A stretch of DNA of 64,000 nucleotides from Mycolicibacter sp. MU0083 (GCF_963378075.1 NZ_OY726394.1:806001-870000); one strand, 5' to 3'. Positions 53,746-62,118 are shown, counted from the first letter of the stretch. Notes: generated by a model not told the origin, from the sequence alone. Numbers and translations: made by a program.

Positions 53746-54696
53746 GTGCGATGGGTGACCTATCGAAGCGAAGAGGGTGAGCGCGCGGGGGTACTGGACG
53801 GCGAGGTGATCCATGCGGTGCCGCCCGGCGTGACCCTGCTCGACCTGATCCGGCTCGGCCCCGACGGTCTGCGCGACGCCGGAGAGCGGGCACTGAAGAC
53901 CCCGTCGGAGACGGCGCCGGTCGACCGGGTGACGTTGTCGGCGCCGATCCCGCGGCCGCCGTCGATCCGCGACAGCCTGTGCTTTCTGGACCACATGCGC
54001 AACTGCCTGGCCGCCACCGGCCGTAGCCGCGAACTCGACGACACCTGGTATCGGATACCGGCGTTCTATTTCGCCTGCCCGACAACGGTGTTCGGACCTT
54101 ATGACGACGTTCCGATGGCGCCCGGAAGTCACTGCCAGGACTTCGAGCTGGAAGTCGCCGCGGTGATCGGTGTCGCGGGCACGGATCTGTCGGTCGCCGA
54201 GGCAGAGCAGGCCATCATCGGCTACACCATCTTCAACGACTGGTCGGCCCGAGACCTGCAGGCCCAAGAGGGTGTGCTGGCGATCGGACAGGGCAAGGGC
54301 AAGGACAGCGGCATCACGCTGGGGCCCTACCTGGTCACGCCCGACGAGCTGGAACCCTACCGACGCGACGGGCAGCTCAGCCTGCACGCCACCGCGATCG
54401 TCAACGACGTGATCGTCGGCCTCGGCTCGACGGAGTCCATGGACTGGAGCTTCGGCGAGATCGTCAGCTACGCGTCCCGCGGCGTGCCCCTGGTGCCCGG
54501 TGATGTCTTCGGATCCGGGACCGTACCCACCTGCACGCTGCTCGAACACCTCGATCCCACGGCGCCGCAATCCTTTCCCGGATGGCTGGTCGACGGCGAC
54601 GTGGTGACCCTGCAGGTGCAGGGCCTCGGTGAGGTGCGCCAGGCGGTACGGGCCAGCGCTCCGCCGATACCGCTGGCGGAGCGCCCGCGCCCTTAG
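53746..54696 (+). CDS. Fumarylacetoacetate hydrolase-family protein
   Basis: A 316-residue FAH-family enzyme: RDSLCFLDHMRN, the metal-binding residues in DFELEVAAVIG, GYTIFNDWSARDLQAQE, and KDSGITLGPYLVTPDEL. These proteins act on 2-keto acids as hydrolases, decarboxylases or isomerases with a divalent metal. It starts with GTG 4 nt after ligD. In M. tuberculosis the gene after ligD (Rv0939) is recalled as a longer protein joining an FAH domain to a second domain; here only the FAH part is present. The last 4 nt overlap the convergent GH5 gene. Confidence 0.9.
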   Translation: MRWVTYRSEEGERAGVLDGEVIHAVPPGVTLLDLIRLGPDGLRDAGERALKTPSETAPVDRVTLSAPIPRPPSIRDSLCFLDHMRNCLAATGRSRELDDTWYRIPAFYFACPTTVFGPYDDVPMAPGSHCQDFELEVAAVIGVAGTDLSVAEAEQAIIGYTIFNDWSARDLQAQEGVLAIGQGKGKDSGITLGPYLVTPDELEPYRRDGQLSLHATAIVNDVIVGLGSTESMDWSFGEIVSYASRGVPLVPGDVFGSGTVPTCTLLEHLDPTAPQSFPGWLVDGDVVTLQVQGLGEVRQAVRASAPPIPLAERPRP

Positions 54697-56822
54697 CTCG
54701 CCGCTGTGACGGTCACCTTGACGGTGGATGCGCCGGAATCGGACGCGATGGTCAGCTGCGAGGCGTTGGCCTCTGAGGTGACGTGGCCGCCGGTGACGGT
54801 CACGGTGTAGCCGTCCGGGAACTGGCTGGTGGGCACCGAGATGGTGGTCTCGGAACCGGCCGCGAAGGACCCGGAGCCGTCGGCGCGCTCGGTGGAGTAG
54901 CTGAAGTTGAAGACACCGTTGTCGACCGACCAGGAGGTCGGGGTGCCGGAGATCGCCTGCGGGTAGGGCTGGGCCAAGACGTCGAGTTTGTCCCAGTTGA
55001 CGTTGTCCCCGACCGGCGGCTTGCTCGGGTCATACACCAGCGCTTGATCCTCCGGCGAGATGCTGGTGATGTCCCTGCCGCTGTAGGCCCATTCGGACCA
55101 GCCGAACAGATTGCCGTTGGAGCCCTGCAAGCTCGCCTCGATGGCGCCGAGGTTGTTGGTCGCGCCGAACTCGCTGAGCCAGCCCGGGACGTTGTGCTCC
55201 TGCATGTAGTCCATGGCGTAGTCGAACACGACGTCGGCGTTCCAGTCACAGCCGAAGCTGGTCCCCGGGAACAGCGACGCCGTCATGCAGTAGTGGTGGA
55301 ACGAGAAGGCCGAGTTGGGGTCGTCCACCGTGCCCAGGTAGGTCGGCACCGGCAGGCTGCCGAAGAGAGCGGTCGGTTCGAAGAACACCGTCTTGTTGGG
55401 GTCGACGGAGCGGATGGCGTCGTCGATCTGGTTGTAGAACGGGGTCAGTTGCTGGGAGTCGAAGTACGGGTTGCCCAGGATGGTGCCCAGCCAGTGCGTA
55501 CCGGCCCACGGCTCGTTCATGATGTCGTAGCCGGCGACGTTCTCGTTGCCCTTGAAGTAGTCGGCGACGGCCTGCCACATCAGTGCGTAGTGGTTCTGCA
55601 GCCCCATCCCATCGGGTGCCTTCTCGTTGGCCCAGAACGCATCCCAGGCATGGTTCTGCGCCGGGCTCACCGGGTAGGTGGCCGGGAAACCCAGGCCGAT
55701 GTGGGGGAGCCCCCCGTTGAAGGTGGCCCAGTCCGGCGCGCCTTCGCCGCCGAACTCCTCGTTGTACAGGTCCTGGTGCATGTCGAGGATCGCGACGATG
55801 TTGTGTCGGGCGAGGATCTCCACGGTGTCGGCGATGGAGGCCAGGTAGTCGTAGTCGATGACGCCGGGCTCCGGCTCCACGCCGGCCCAGATGACGCCCA
55901 GGCGCACCGAATTGAAGCCGTTGGCGGCCAGGAACGCCGCATCGTCCTCGCCGAAGCCGTCCCCGGACGGCGTGTAGGGCGACACCTTGTAGACCTGGTT
56001 GAGTCCGTGCCAGATGACGACCTGGCCGTCGGCGTTGGTGAGCCAGCCGTCGGTGACCTGTACCACCGGGTCGGTGGTTCCGGTGATGCCGCCGGGCAGG
56101 GTGCCGAAGTGCCCGGATGCGCCGTGGCTGCCGGCCCACAGGCCCGCCGTGCCGCCGGCGCCGCCGAGGGCGGGCAGTCCGGTGTCGGTGGCGCCGTCGC
56201 CGGCGTCGCCGCCGTTACCGCCGTCGCCCAGCAGCCAGGCGCCGGCTCCGCCGTCCCCGCCGATGGCCCCGGCCCCGCCGTCGCCGCCGGCACCGCCGTT
56301 GCCGAAGAGTCCGACCGCCGCCCCGCCGTGGCCGCCGGCGACACCGTCGTCGGTGCTGTTCCAGCCGTTGCCGCCGTCGCCGAACAGCCAGCCGCCGTTG
56401 CCGCCGTCGGGGTTGTCCGCGGTGCCGTCGGCGCCGTTGCCGATGACGATCGAACCGAAACCGAAGAGTTGGTTGATCACGCCGTTGACCGTGCTGCCCA
56501 GCTCACTGTCGATCCACTGCTGGCCGGCGTCGTGCATCAGGGCGTAGAGGTCCAGGCCGGCGGCCGGTCCGGGTTCGGCCAGGGCGGCCAGGGAGTCGTC
56601 CCAGTGCGCGGTGGACAGGAACTCGTTCCAGGCGTCGGCGTCGAACAGTGCCGCACCGTCGAGTACGCCGTCGGCGGTGGCGAACGGGGACAGCAGCACA
56701 TCCATCATGTCGTCGACGTCGGCGTGTGCGGCCGGGGCCATCGCGGCCATCGGGGCCACCGCGAGGAACGCGGCCACTCCGGCAACCCTGCTGCCCACTG
56801 CTTTGCTGCGGCGACGCGCCAT
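54693..56822 (-). CDS. Exported GH5 endoglycoceramidase-like enzyme with PGRS-like linker, copy 1
   Basis: A 709-residue exported protein. Residues 1-34 are a signal peptide ending AHA. Residues 35-125 are a helical region. Residues about 127-240 form a PGRS-like Gly-rich stretch (GGAGGDGGAG, GDGGNGGDAG). Residues about 260-620 are a glycoside hydrolase family 5 domain with DMHQDLY, the acid/base in YDIMNEPW (E437) and the nucleophile in LSEFGA (E551), a layout like endoglycosylceramidases. Residues about 625-709 are a beta-sandwich cap. There is no PE domain. The first 279 codons appear identical in DNA to the neighbouring copy, while the catalytic parts differ. It is probably secreted or wall-attached and acts on glycolipids, host or own. 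Confidence 0.9.
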   Translation of the reverse strand: MARRRSKAVGSRVAGVAAFLAVAPMAAMAPAAHADVDDMMDVLLSPFATADGVLDGAALFDADAWNEFLSTAHWDDSLAALAEPGPAAGLDLYALMHDAGQQWIDSELGSTVNGVINQLFGFGSIVIGNGADGTADNPDGGNGGWLFGDGGNGWNSTDDGVAGGHGGAAVGLFGNGGAGGDGGAGAIGGDGGAGAWLLGDGGNGGDAGDGATDTGLPALGGAGGTAGLWAGSHGASGHFGTLPGGITGTTDPVVQVTDGWLTNADGQVVIWHGLNQVYKVSPYTPSGDGFGEDDAAFLAANGFNSVRLGVIWAGVEPEPGVIDYDYLASIADTVEILARHNIVAILDMHQDLYNEEFGGEGAPDWATFNGGLPHIGLGFPATYPVSPAQNHAWDAFWANEKAPDGMGLQNHYALMWQAVADYFKGNENVAGYDIMNEPWAGTHWLGTILGNPYFDSQQLTPFYNQIDDAIRSVDPNKTVFFEPTALFGSLPVPTYLGTVDDPNSAFSFHHYCMTASLFPGTSFGCDWNADVVFDYAMDYMQEHNVPGWLSEFGATNNLGAIEASLQGSNGNLFGWSEWAYSGRDITSISPEDQALVYDPSKPPVGDNVNWDKLDVLAQPYPQAISGTPTSWSVDNGVFNFSYSTERADGSGSFAAGSETTISVPTSQFPDGYTVTVTGGHVTSEANASQLTIASDSGASTVKVTVTAAS

Positions 56823-56842
56823 CTCAACAGACCCTTCTCACG
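55986..56842. repeat. 857-bp block repeated at 58211-59067 (copy 1)
   Basis: This block, from codon 279 of the GH5 gene back through its start codon and ribosome site, appears the same base for base as 58211-59067, offset 2225 bp. Beyond both edges the sequences separate at once. This points to recent gene conversion or to duplication followed by selective homogenisation. Confidence 0.85.
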
Positions 56843-56875
56843 GATGCACCCAAATTCTGAGTAGTGACTGAGAAG
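56834..56875 (-). promoter_or_regulatory. 5'-leader hairpin of GH5 copy 1
   Basis: CTTCTCA (56834-56840) and TGAGAAG (56869-56875) are inverted copies flanking a 28-nt loop just upstream of the gene. On the transcript the right arm contains the GAGAAGGG ribosome site, so folding would hide it. The other GH5 gene has a stronger version of the same structure. Confidence 0.4.
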
Positions 56876-56917
56876 TTAAACGAGTTGCTCACAGGGTGCA
56901 AGGCGGCGGGTGATCCG

Positions 56918-59047
56918 CTAGGCCGTGGGGGTCACCGTCACGTGGACGGAGGCGGCACCGGCATCCGAGCTGATGGTCAGCACGGGTGCATTCGCTCCGG
57001 AGGTGACGTGGCCGCCGGTGACGGTCACGGTGTAGCCGTCCGGGAACTGGCTGGTGGGCACCGAGACGGTGGTCTCGGAACCGGCCGCGAACGGCCCGGA
57101 GCCGTCGGCATGTGCGGTGGAGTAGCTGAAGCTGAAGACGCCGTCGTCGAACGACCAGGAGGTCGGGATACCCGAGATCACCTGCGGGTACGGCTGGGAT
57201 AGCGCGTCCAGCTTCTCGAAGTTGACGTTGTCGTCGACGGGTGGCTTGGTGGGGTCGTAGACCAGCGCCTGGTCGGTCGGTGAGGTGCTGGTGGGGTCGT
57301 TGCCGGTGTAGGCCCACTCGGTCCAGCCGAACAGGTAATGGTTGGCGGAGTTCATCGCCGAGGTGATGGTCGGGATGTTGTTGGTGGCCCCGTACTCGCT
57401 CAGCAATGCCGGGATGTTGTGCTCCTGCGCGTAGTCGCTCGCGTAGCCGAGGACGACGTCGGCGTTCCAGTCGCAACCGAAGTTCGACGTGGGGAACAAC
57501 GCGTTGATCATGCAGTAGTGGTGGAAGGAGTACACCGTGTTCGGGTCGTCGACCGTACCCAGGTGGGTCTGCACCGGCAGGCTGGCGTCGAGGGTGGTCG
57601 GCCCGAAGAACACCGTCTTGTTGGGGTCGACGGAGCGGATGGCGTCGTCGATCTGGTTGTAGAACGGGGTCAGTTGCTGGGAGTCGAAGTACGGGTTGCC
57701 CAACAGGCTGCCGATCCAGTGCGAGCCGGCCCACGGCTCGTTCATGATCTCGTAGCCGGCGACGTTCTCGTTGCCCTTGAAGTGGTTGGCGACGGCCTGC
57801 CACATCAGTGCGTAGTGGTTCTGCAGCCCCATCCCGTCGGAGGCCTTCTCGTTGGCCCAGAACGCATCCCAGGCATTGTTCTGCGCCGGGCTGACGAAGT
57901 AGCTGCCCGGGAAGCCCGCGTCGATGTCGGCCTGCCCGCCGGTGAAGACCGCCCAGTCCGGAGCGCCGTCGCCGCCGAGGCTGCCGCTGTACAGGTCCTG
58001 GTGCATGTCGAGGATCGCGACGATGTTGTGTCGGGCGAGGATCTCCACGGTGTCTTCGATGGAGGCCAGGTAGTCGTAGTCGATGACGCCGGGCTCGGGT
58101 TCGACCCCGGCCCAGATGACGCCCAAGCGTACGACGTTGAAGCCGTTGGCGGCCAGGAACGCCGCATCGTCCTCGTCGAACCCGCTGGCCGAGGGCTCAT
58201 AGGGGGCGAGCTTGTAGACCTGGTTGAGTCCGTGCCAGATGACGACCTGGCCGTCGGCGTTGGTGAGCCAGCCGTCGGTGACCTGTACCACCGGGTCGGT
58301 GGTTCCGGTGATGCCGCCGGGCAGGGTGCCGAAGTGCCCGGATGCGCCGTGGCTGCCGGCCCACAGGCCCGCCGTGCCGCCGGCGCCGCCGAGGGCGGGC
58401 AGTCCGGTGTCGGTGGCGCCGTCGCCGGCGTCGCCGCCGTTACCGCCGTCGCCCAGCAGCCAGGCGCCGGCTCCGCCGTCCCCGCCGATGGCCCCGGCCC
58501 CGCCGTCGCCGCCGGCACCGCCGTTGCCGAAGAGTCCGACCGCCGCCCCGCCGTGGCCGCCGGCGACACCGTCGTCGGTGCTGTTCCAGCCGTTGCCGCC
58601 GTCGCCGAACAGCCAGCCGCCGTTGCCGCCGTCGGGGTTGTCCGCGGTGCCGTCGGCGCCGTTGCCGATGACGATCGAACCGAAACCGAAGAGTTGGTTG
58701 ATCACGCCGTTGACCGTGCTGCCCAGCTCACTGTCGATCCACTGCTGGCCGGCGTCGTGCATCAGGGCGTAGAGGTCCAGGCCGGCGGCCGGTCCGGGTT
58801 CGGCCAGGGCGGCCAGGGAGTCGTCCCAGTGCGCGGTGGACAGGAACTCGTTCCAGGCGTCGGCGTCGAACAGTGCCGCACCGTCGAGTACGCCGTCGGC
58901 GGTGGCGAACGGGGACAGCAGCACATCCATCATGTCGTCGACGTCGGCGTGTGCGGCCGGGGCCATCGCGGCCATCGGGGCCACCGCGAGGAACGCGGCC
59001 ACTCCGGCAACCCTGCTGCCCACTGCTTTGCTGCGGCGACGCGCCAT
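56918..59047 (-). CDS. Exported GH5 endoglycoceramidase-like enzyme with PGRS-like linker, copy 2
   Basis: Also 709 residues, with the same layout as copy 1: signal peptide 1-34, PGRS-like stretch about 127-240, GH5 domain with YEIMNEPW (E437) and LSEYGA (E551), and a beta-sandwich end. Residues 1-279 are identical to copy 1. From residue 280 about four in five residues agree by eye, with clear changes around the active-site loops (for example SGSLGGDGAPDWAVF against NEEFGGEGAPDWATF). It lies 95 bp upstream of copy 1 in the same direction and may be co-transcribed. The divergence near the active site suggests the pair has split substrate preference. Confidence 0.9.
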   Translation of the reverse strand: MARRRSKAVGSRVAGVAAFLAVAPMAAMAPAAHADVDDMMDVLLSPFATADGVLDGAALFDADAWNEFLSTAHWDDSLAALAEPGPAAGLDLYALMHDAGQQWIDSELGSTVNGVINQLFGFGSIVIGNGADGTADNPDGGNGGWLFGDGGNGWNSTDDGVAGGHGGAAVGLFGNGGAGGDGGAGAIGGDGGAGAWLLGDGGNGGDAGDGATDTGLPALGGAGGTAGLWAGSHGASGHFGTLPGGITGTTDPVVQVTDGWLTNADGQVVIWHGLNQVYKLAPYEPSASGFDEDDAAFLAANGFNVVRLGVIWAGVEPEPGVIDYDYLASIEDTVEILARHNIVAILDMHQDLYSGSLGGDGAPDWAVFTGGQADIDAGFPGSYFVSPAQNNAWDAFWANEKASDGMGLQNHYALMWQAVANHFKGNENVAGYEIMNEPWAGSHWIGSLLGNPYFDSQQLTPFYNQIDDAIRSVDPNKTVFFGPTTLDASLPVQTHLGTVDDPNTVYSFHHYCMINALFPTSNFGCDWNADVVLGYASDYAQEHNIPALLSEYGATNNIPTITSAMNSANHYLFGWTEWAYTGNDPTSTSPTDQALVYDPTKPPVDDNVNFEKLDALSQPYPQVISGIPTSWSFDDGVFSFSYSTAHADGSGPFAAGSETTVSVPTSQFPDGYTVTVTGGHVTSGANAPVLTISSDAGAASVHVTVTPTA

Positions 59048-59067
59048 CTCAACAGACCCTTCTCACG
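58211..59067. repeat. 857-bp block repeated at 55986-56842 (copy 2)
   Basis: This is the partner of the block in copy 1. It covers the ribosome site, signal peptide, PGRS-like region and the first few residues of the GH5 domain. The inner edge falls at codon 279 of both genes, so the exchange keeps the frame and both active sites intact. Confidence 0.85.
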
Positions 59068-59099
59068 ACACCGATTTCTGAAATCTGTCTGAGAAGGGT
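59056..59099 (-). promoter_or_regulatory. 5'-leader hairpin of GH5 copy 2
   Basis: ACCCTTCTCA (59056-59065) and TGAGAAGGGT (59090-59099) are a perfect 10-bp inverted repeat with a 24-nt loop. On the minus-strand transcript the downstream arm is the ribosome site (GAGAAGGG), so the hairpin could control translation. Confidence 0.5.
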
Positions 59100-59143
59100 A
59101 GACGACCGGTTTCACCGTCCGGAGGGGATCGCTGAAATAGCGC

Positions 59144-59467
59144 TCAGATTTGCCGGCTCAGCACTGCGTGGCGGCGCGAATCCATTGTCGTCGGGAATCG
59201 TTCTGGCCGGCCGCCGAGGCGGCGGCACGCAACAACTGAACGGCCCGCTGCCGTTCGCTGCGGGCGCCCGGTGGTTGGTTCCCCGAGTACGGTTGCGGCT
59301 TCATCGAATACCCCCTGCAGGTCGCGTGGTGAGAACTGCAGTACCTGGCCGCGCCGTCGCAGCCAGCGCACATAGGGCTCAACGTCGGCGGTGGGGGAAT
59401 CTATCCCGATCCGCCCCGGGAAACGAGTGAGGCTGCTCACTCGCGGCGGTGCCGCGGCGGGCGTCAC
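59144..59467 (-). CDS. Hypothetical protein coupled to the LLM oxidoreductase
   Basis: A 107-codon frame whose GTG overlaps the stop of the LLM-type oxidoreductase (GTGA), as expected for a translationally coupled gene. The first half has ordinary composition (VEPYVRWLRRRGQVLQF, then DLQGVFDEAATVLGEP). The second half is Arg-rich and may be out of use. No domain is recognised and no signal peptide or membrane helix is visible. It fills most of the 416-bp space between the GH5 twin and the oxidoreductase. It could be a real small gene or a remnant. Confidence 0.4.
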   Translation of the reverse strand: MTPAAAPPRVSSLTRFPGRIGIDSPTADVEPYVRWLRRRGQVLQFSPRDLQGVFDEAATVLGEPTTGRPQRTAAGRSVVACRRLGGRPERFPTTMDSRRHAVLSRQI

Positions 59468-60336
59468 CCCGCCTTGGCGATGACGCGCTCGGCGAACCGC
59501 TCCAGGTTGCGGATCTTGTCGTCCAGTGGCTCGGTGTCGGGCCCCATGATGTAGGGCACCCGGAAGCCCACGATGACGTCGGTGACGCCCTTGTCCTCCA
59601 GACGCTTGATGCCGTCCAGGGTGAATCCATCCACCGAGATCACGTGGATCTCGAAGGGGTCATCGGCACGGCCTTCTTCTTCGCGCAACTGCTTGAGCCG
59701 AGCGATCATGCCGTCGAGTTCGGCCGGGTCACCGCCGCCGTGCATCCAGCCGTCGTTGCGTGCCGCGCGGCGCAGCGCCGCCTCGGCGTGGCCGCCGATC
59801 AGAACCGGGATGGGCTCGGTGGGCGCCGGGGTCATCTTGGTCTTCGGGATGTCGTAGAACTCGCCGTGGAACTCGAAGTAGTCGCCGCTGGTGAGGCCTT
59901 TGATGATGTCGATGCACTCGTCCATCCGCTTGCCGCGGCGGGCGAACGGAACGCCCATCAGTTCGTAGTCCTCCGGCCAGGGGCTGGTGCCCACGCCCAG
60001 GGCCAGCCGGTTCCCGATCATCGCGGCGAGCGACCCGGCCTGCTTGGCCACCAGGGCCGGCGGTCGAATCGGCAGCTTGATCACGAACGGCGTGAACCGC
60101 AGCGTGGAGGTGACCGCGCCCAGGGCGGCGATCAGCACGAAGGTTTCGATGAAGGCCTTGCCCTCGAGGAATTCGCGATTGCCGTCGGGGGTGTAGGGGT
60201 ATTTCGAGTCCGACTCGAACGGGTAGGCGATGCTGTCCGGGATGGACATGCTGTGGTAGCCGGCGGCCTCGGCGGCTTTGGCGAGCGGAACGTAGTAGCT
60301 CGGGTCGGTCATCGCCTCGGCGTAGGTGAACCGCAC
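59464..60336 (-). CDS. LLM-class F420-dependent oxidoreductase
   Basis: A 290-residue luciferase-like monooxygenase-fold protein: SIPDSIAYPFESDS, FETFVLIAALGAVTSTLRF-like early strands, and the core LALGVGTSPWPEDYELMGVPFARRGKRMDECI. Near the end are PIPVLIGGHAEAALRRAARNDGW and a glycine-rich end of the barrel. In mycobacteria this group uses coenzyme F420 rather than FMN. The GTG at 60336 has a GAGGAG site 5 nt upstream and homologues begin at RFTYAEAM. The substrate is unknown. A small hypothetical gene overlaps its stop by 4 nt. Confidence 0.88.
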   Translation of the reverse strand: MRFTYAEAMTDPSYYVPLAKAAEAAGYHSMSIPDSIAYPFESDSKYPYTPDGNREFLEGKAFIETFVLIAALGAVTSTLRFTPFVIKLPIRPPALVAKQAGSLAAMIGNRLALGVGTSPWPEDYELMGVPFARRGKRMDECIDIIKGLTSGDYFEFHGEFYDIPKTKMTPAPTEPIPVLIGGHAEAALRRAARNDGWMHGGGDPAELDGMIARLKQLREEEGRADDPFEIHVISVDGFTLDGIKRLEDKGVTDVIVGFRVPYIMGPDTEPLDDKIRNLERFAERVIAKAG

Positions 60337-60418
60337 GGCATCTCCTCGGTTGCGGGTGGTGGGACGTCTGCCTTCTGCATAGCAGACCCGGCCGCGCGGG
60401 CCGAGCGTGGGATGTCGC

Positions 60419-61144
60419 TTATACCGGCGGCGCAAGCGAGGCGGTGGCGTACTCCAGGGGAAACGGCGGGTAACCCGCGGCGCCGATCACCGTCAGCGTT
60501 CCCCACGGGGTCCGCTCCGCGACGCGCCCCTGCGCGCTGTATCGCCCGATCTGCAGGCTCACCTTCGATCCGGTGACGTTGGATCCGGGTAGCTCGGCGA
60601 AAAGCATTCCCTGCCAATGGTATCGACCGTCGATCGGGTCGAAGTGGCCGGTCAGTCGCACCCGGATCGGGTAGTCCTCGCCGTCGTGGGTGAGCACCGC
60701 CGGTCCGTGGTAGGTGTCGTCGTCCGCGGCGTCCGGTCCGTCCGTACCGGTGAGATAGAACCGGGAGAGCCCGCGGGTGGGCAGTAGCGGGTGCACCCGC
60801 AGGCGCGGCGACCGTGCCTCGATGCGGCTGGCCCCGCAGCGCCGCATACCGTCGAGGATTCCGGCCACATAACGGGCCTGTCGGCGGGTGTGCGGGCCGG
60901 GAATCCGGAACCGATTGGGGATGCCGTGCCGGGCGACGGCGTCATCGGGCGATGCGGCGGTATCGATCAGTGTCCGGGCGGTCAGTTCCGCACCGGCGGC
61001 GGTGCCGACCACCCACGTGTCGGTCGCGCCGTCGAAACGGGTGATCGCACCGTGCGGGTCGACGGCGCGGTACTCGGAGATCGCCCGGTGCAGGTGCGCG
61101 GGATCACCCAGCACCACGACATCGAGGAATCCGGTGCGGGTCAC
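60419..61144 (-). CDS. DUF4873-domain protein
   Basis: A 241-residue protein. The C-terminal half (YHGPAVLTHDGEDYPIRVRLTGHFDPIDGRYHWQGMLFAELPG) is a DUF4873 domain, a small beta-barrel often attached to or beside monooxygenases in mycobacteria. The N-terminal half (LDVVVLGDPAHLHRAISEYRAV, DTWVVGTAAG) looks like a truncated nucleotide-binding region. It starts with GTG overlapping the stop of the diiron oxygenase gene by 4 nt, so it is made with that enzyme and may serve as its partner. It has no signal peptide. The function is unknown. Confidence 0.82.
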   Translation of the reverse strand: MTRTGFLDVVVLGDPAHLHRAISEYRAVDPHGAITRFDGATDTWVVGTAAGAELTARTLIDTAASPDDAVARHGIPNRFRIPGPHTRRQARYVAGILDGMRRCGASRIEARSPRLRVHPLLPTRGLSRFYLTGTDGPDAADDDTYHGPAVLTHDGEDYPIRVRLTGHFDPIDGRYHWQGMLFAELPGSNVTGSKVSLQIGRYSAQGRVAERTPWGTLTVIGAAGYPPFPLEYATASLAPPV

Positions 61145-62043
61145 AGGAATCCGGCTCGCCGCCACGACCGCCGGGCCAGCGAGCCCATCAGGCCGACTTC
61201 GGTGAAGAACTCCGCCAACGGTGCGAACGAAGACCGGGCGGCGGCACGGAAATGCGGGTTGGCCCGCGCCACCCGGCGGGCTTCGCGACCGTCCAGGCCG
61301 GCCCGGCGGTAGACCGCGGGCAGGGTGAACAGGTGGCGGTAGAACGGCCCGCCCACTCCCTGCATGTTCGCCAGCAGGATGCGACGGTAGCGAGGCATCG
61401 CCGGGACGCTGCGCCGCAGTCCGTCGCGCGCGTACTGGATGTGCCGGGCCTCCTCGGTGACGTGAATGCGCATCACCCGGTGCACGATCGGTTGAATGTC
61501 GGAGTCTTCGAGGATCTGCCGTTGCAGCGAGTCGAAAATCTCCTCGCCCACCAGTGCCGCCGCCCACAGGATCGAGCCGCGGAACACCAACGGCAATGCG
61601 TTGATGACGATGCGCTGGTGCAACCTCGGCCGCACCGGAACCCCGCCGATCCGGCCGATGGTCTTGCCGAACATCAGCATGTGGCGGGTCTCGTCGCCCA
61701 GCTCGGTCAGCGAGTAGTGCACGGTGCGCGCGGTGGGGTTCTTGTGCATCATGTCGCGCAGCAGCGCCTGATTGAGGATGTTCTCGAACCAGATGCCGGC
61801 CGACAGCACGTTGACCAGTTCCTGACGCGACATCTCGATCTGCTGTTCGCGGGACATCGCCTCCCACATGGCCGTTCCGTAGAGGCTGCACATCCGCGGC
61901 GGCAGAAAGAACGTGTCGTCGGCCAGCGGGGCATCCCAGTCGATGTCGACGATCGGGGCGTAGGACTTCTTCACCGAGCCCTTCAACAGCCGCTCGGCGA
62001 ATTCTTCCCGAGTCGGCTCGCTCGGCCGCACTGCTGTGGTCAT
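61141..62043 (-). CDS. AurF-type diiron oxygenase
   Basis: A 300-residue helical protein of the AurF family (PF11583). The iron-binding motifs ELGDETRHMLMF and HVTEEARHIQYARDGL (both ExxRH) are visible, with further carboxylates in FENILNQ and LVGEEIFDSLQRQ. Relatives oxidise aromatic amines or other small substrates using a di-iron centre; in mycobacteria the substrate is unknown. A GAGAGAGG site precedes the ATG. It is the first gene of an operon with the DUF4873 gene, and its promoter region holds two overlapping palindromes. Confidence 0.88.
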   Translation of the reverse strand: MTTAVRPSEPTREEFAERLLKGSVKKSYAPIVDIDWDAPLADDTFFLPPRMCSLYGTAMWEAMSREQQIEMSRQELVNVLSAGIWFENILNQALLRDMMHKNPTARTVHYSLTELGDETRHMLMFGKTIGRIGGVPVRPRLHQRIVINALPLVFRGSILWAAALVGEEIFDSLQRQILEDSDIQPIVHRVMRIHVTEEARHIQYARDGLRRSVPAMPRYRRILLANMQGVGGPFYRHLFTLPAVYRRAGLDGREARRVARANPHFRAAARSSFAPLAEFFTEVGLMGSLARRSWRRAGFL

Positions 62044-62070
62044 CGGGCACCTCTCTCGCTGCGTTCCCCA

Positions 62071-62118
62071 AAGCTAGGAGCCGCCACCGAAGTTGTCAAT
62101 ACCGTCGGTATCGGATAC
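62071..62118 (-). promoter_or_regulatory. Promoter and overlapping palindromes upstream of the diiron oxygenase
   Basis: On the minus strand TTGACA (62094-62099) and TAGCTT (62071-62076) are 17 bp apart, a normal -35/-10 pair. Next to the -35 lie ATACCG-T-CGGTAT (62099-62111) and GTATC-G-GATAC (62108-62118), two palindromes sharing bases. This is an operator-like layout for a TetR-type regulator not seen in the window. Confidence 0.6.

Noticed and set aside
56127..56440. Short repeated GCCGCC-type units resembling a CRISPR or satellite array
   Set aside because: They are the coding repeats of the Gly-rich PGRS-like region, in frame, with no regular spacers.
54783..56864. 693-codon plus-strand frame opposite GH5 copy 1
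   Set aside because: Val/Gly/Ala antisense of the PGRS-like and GH5 coding sequence; a matching shadow exists opposite copy 2.
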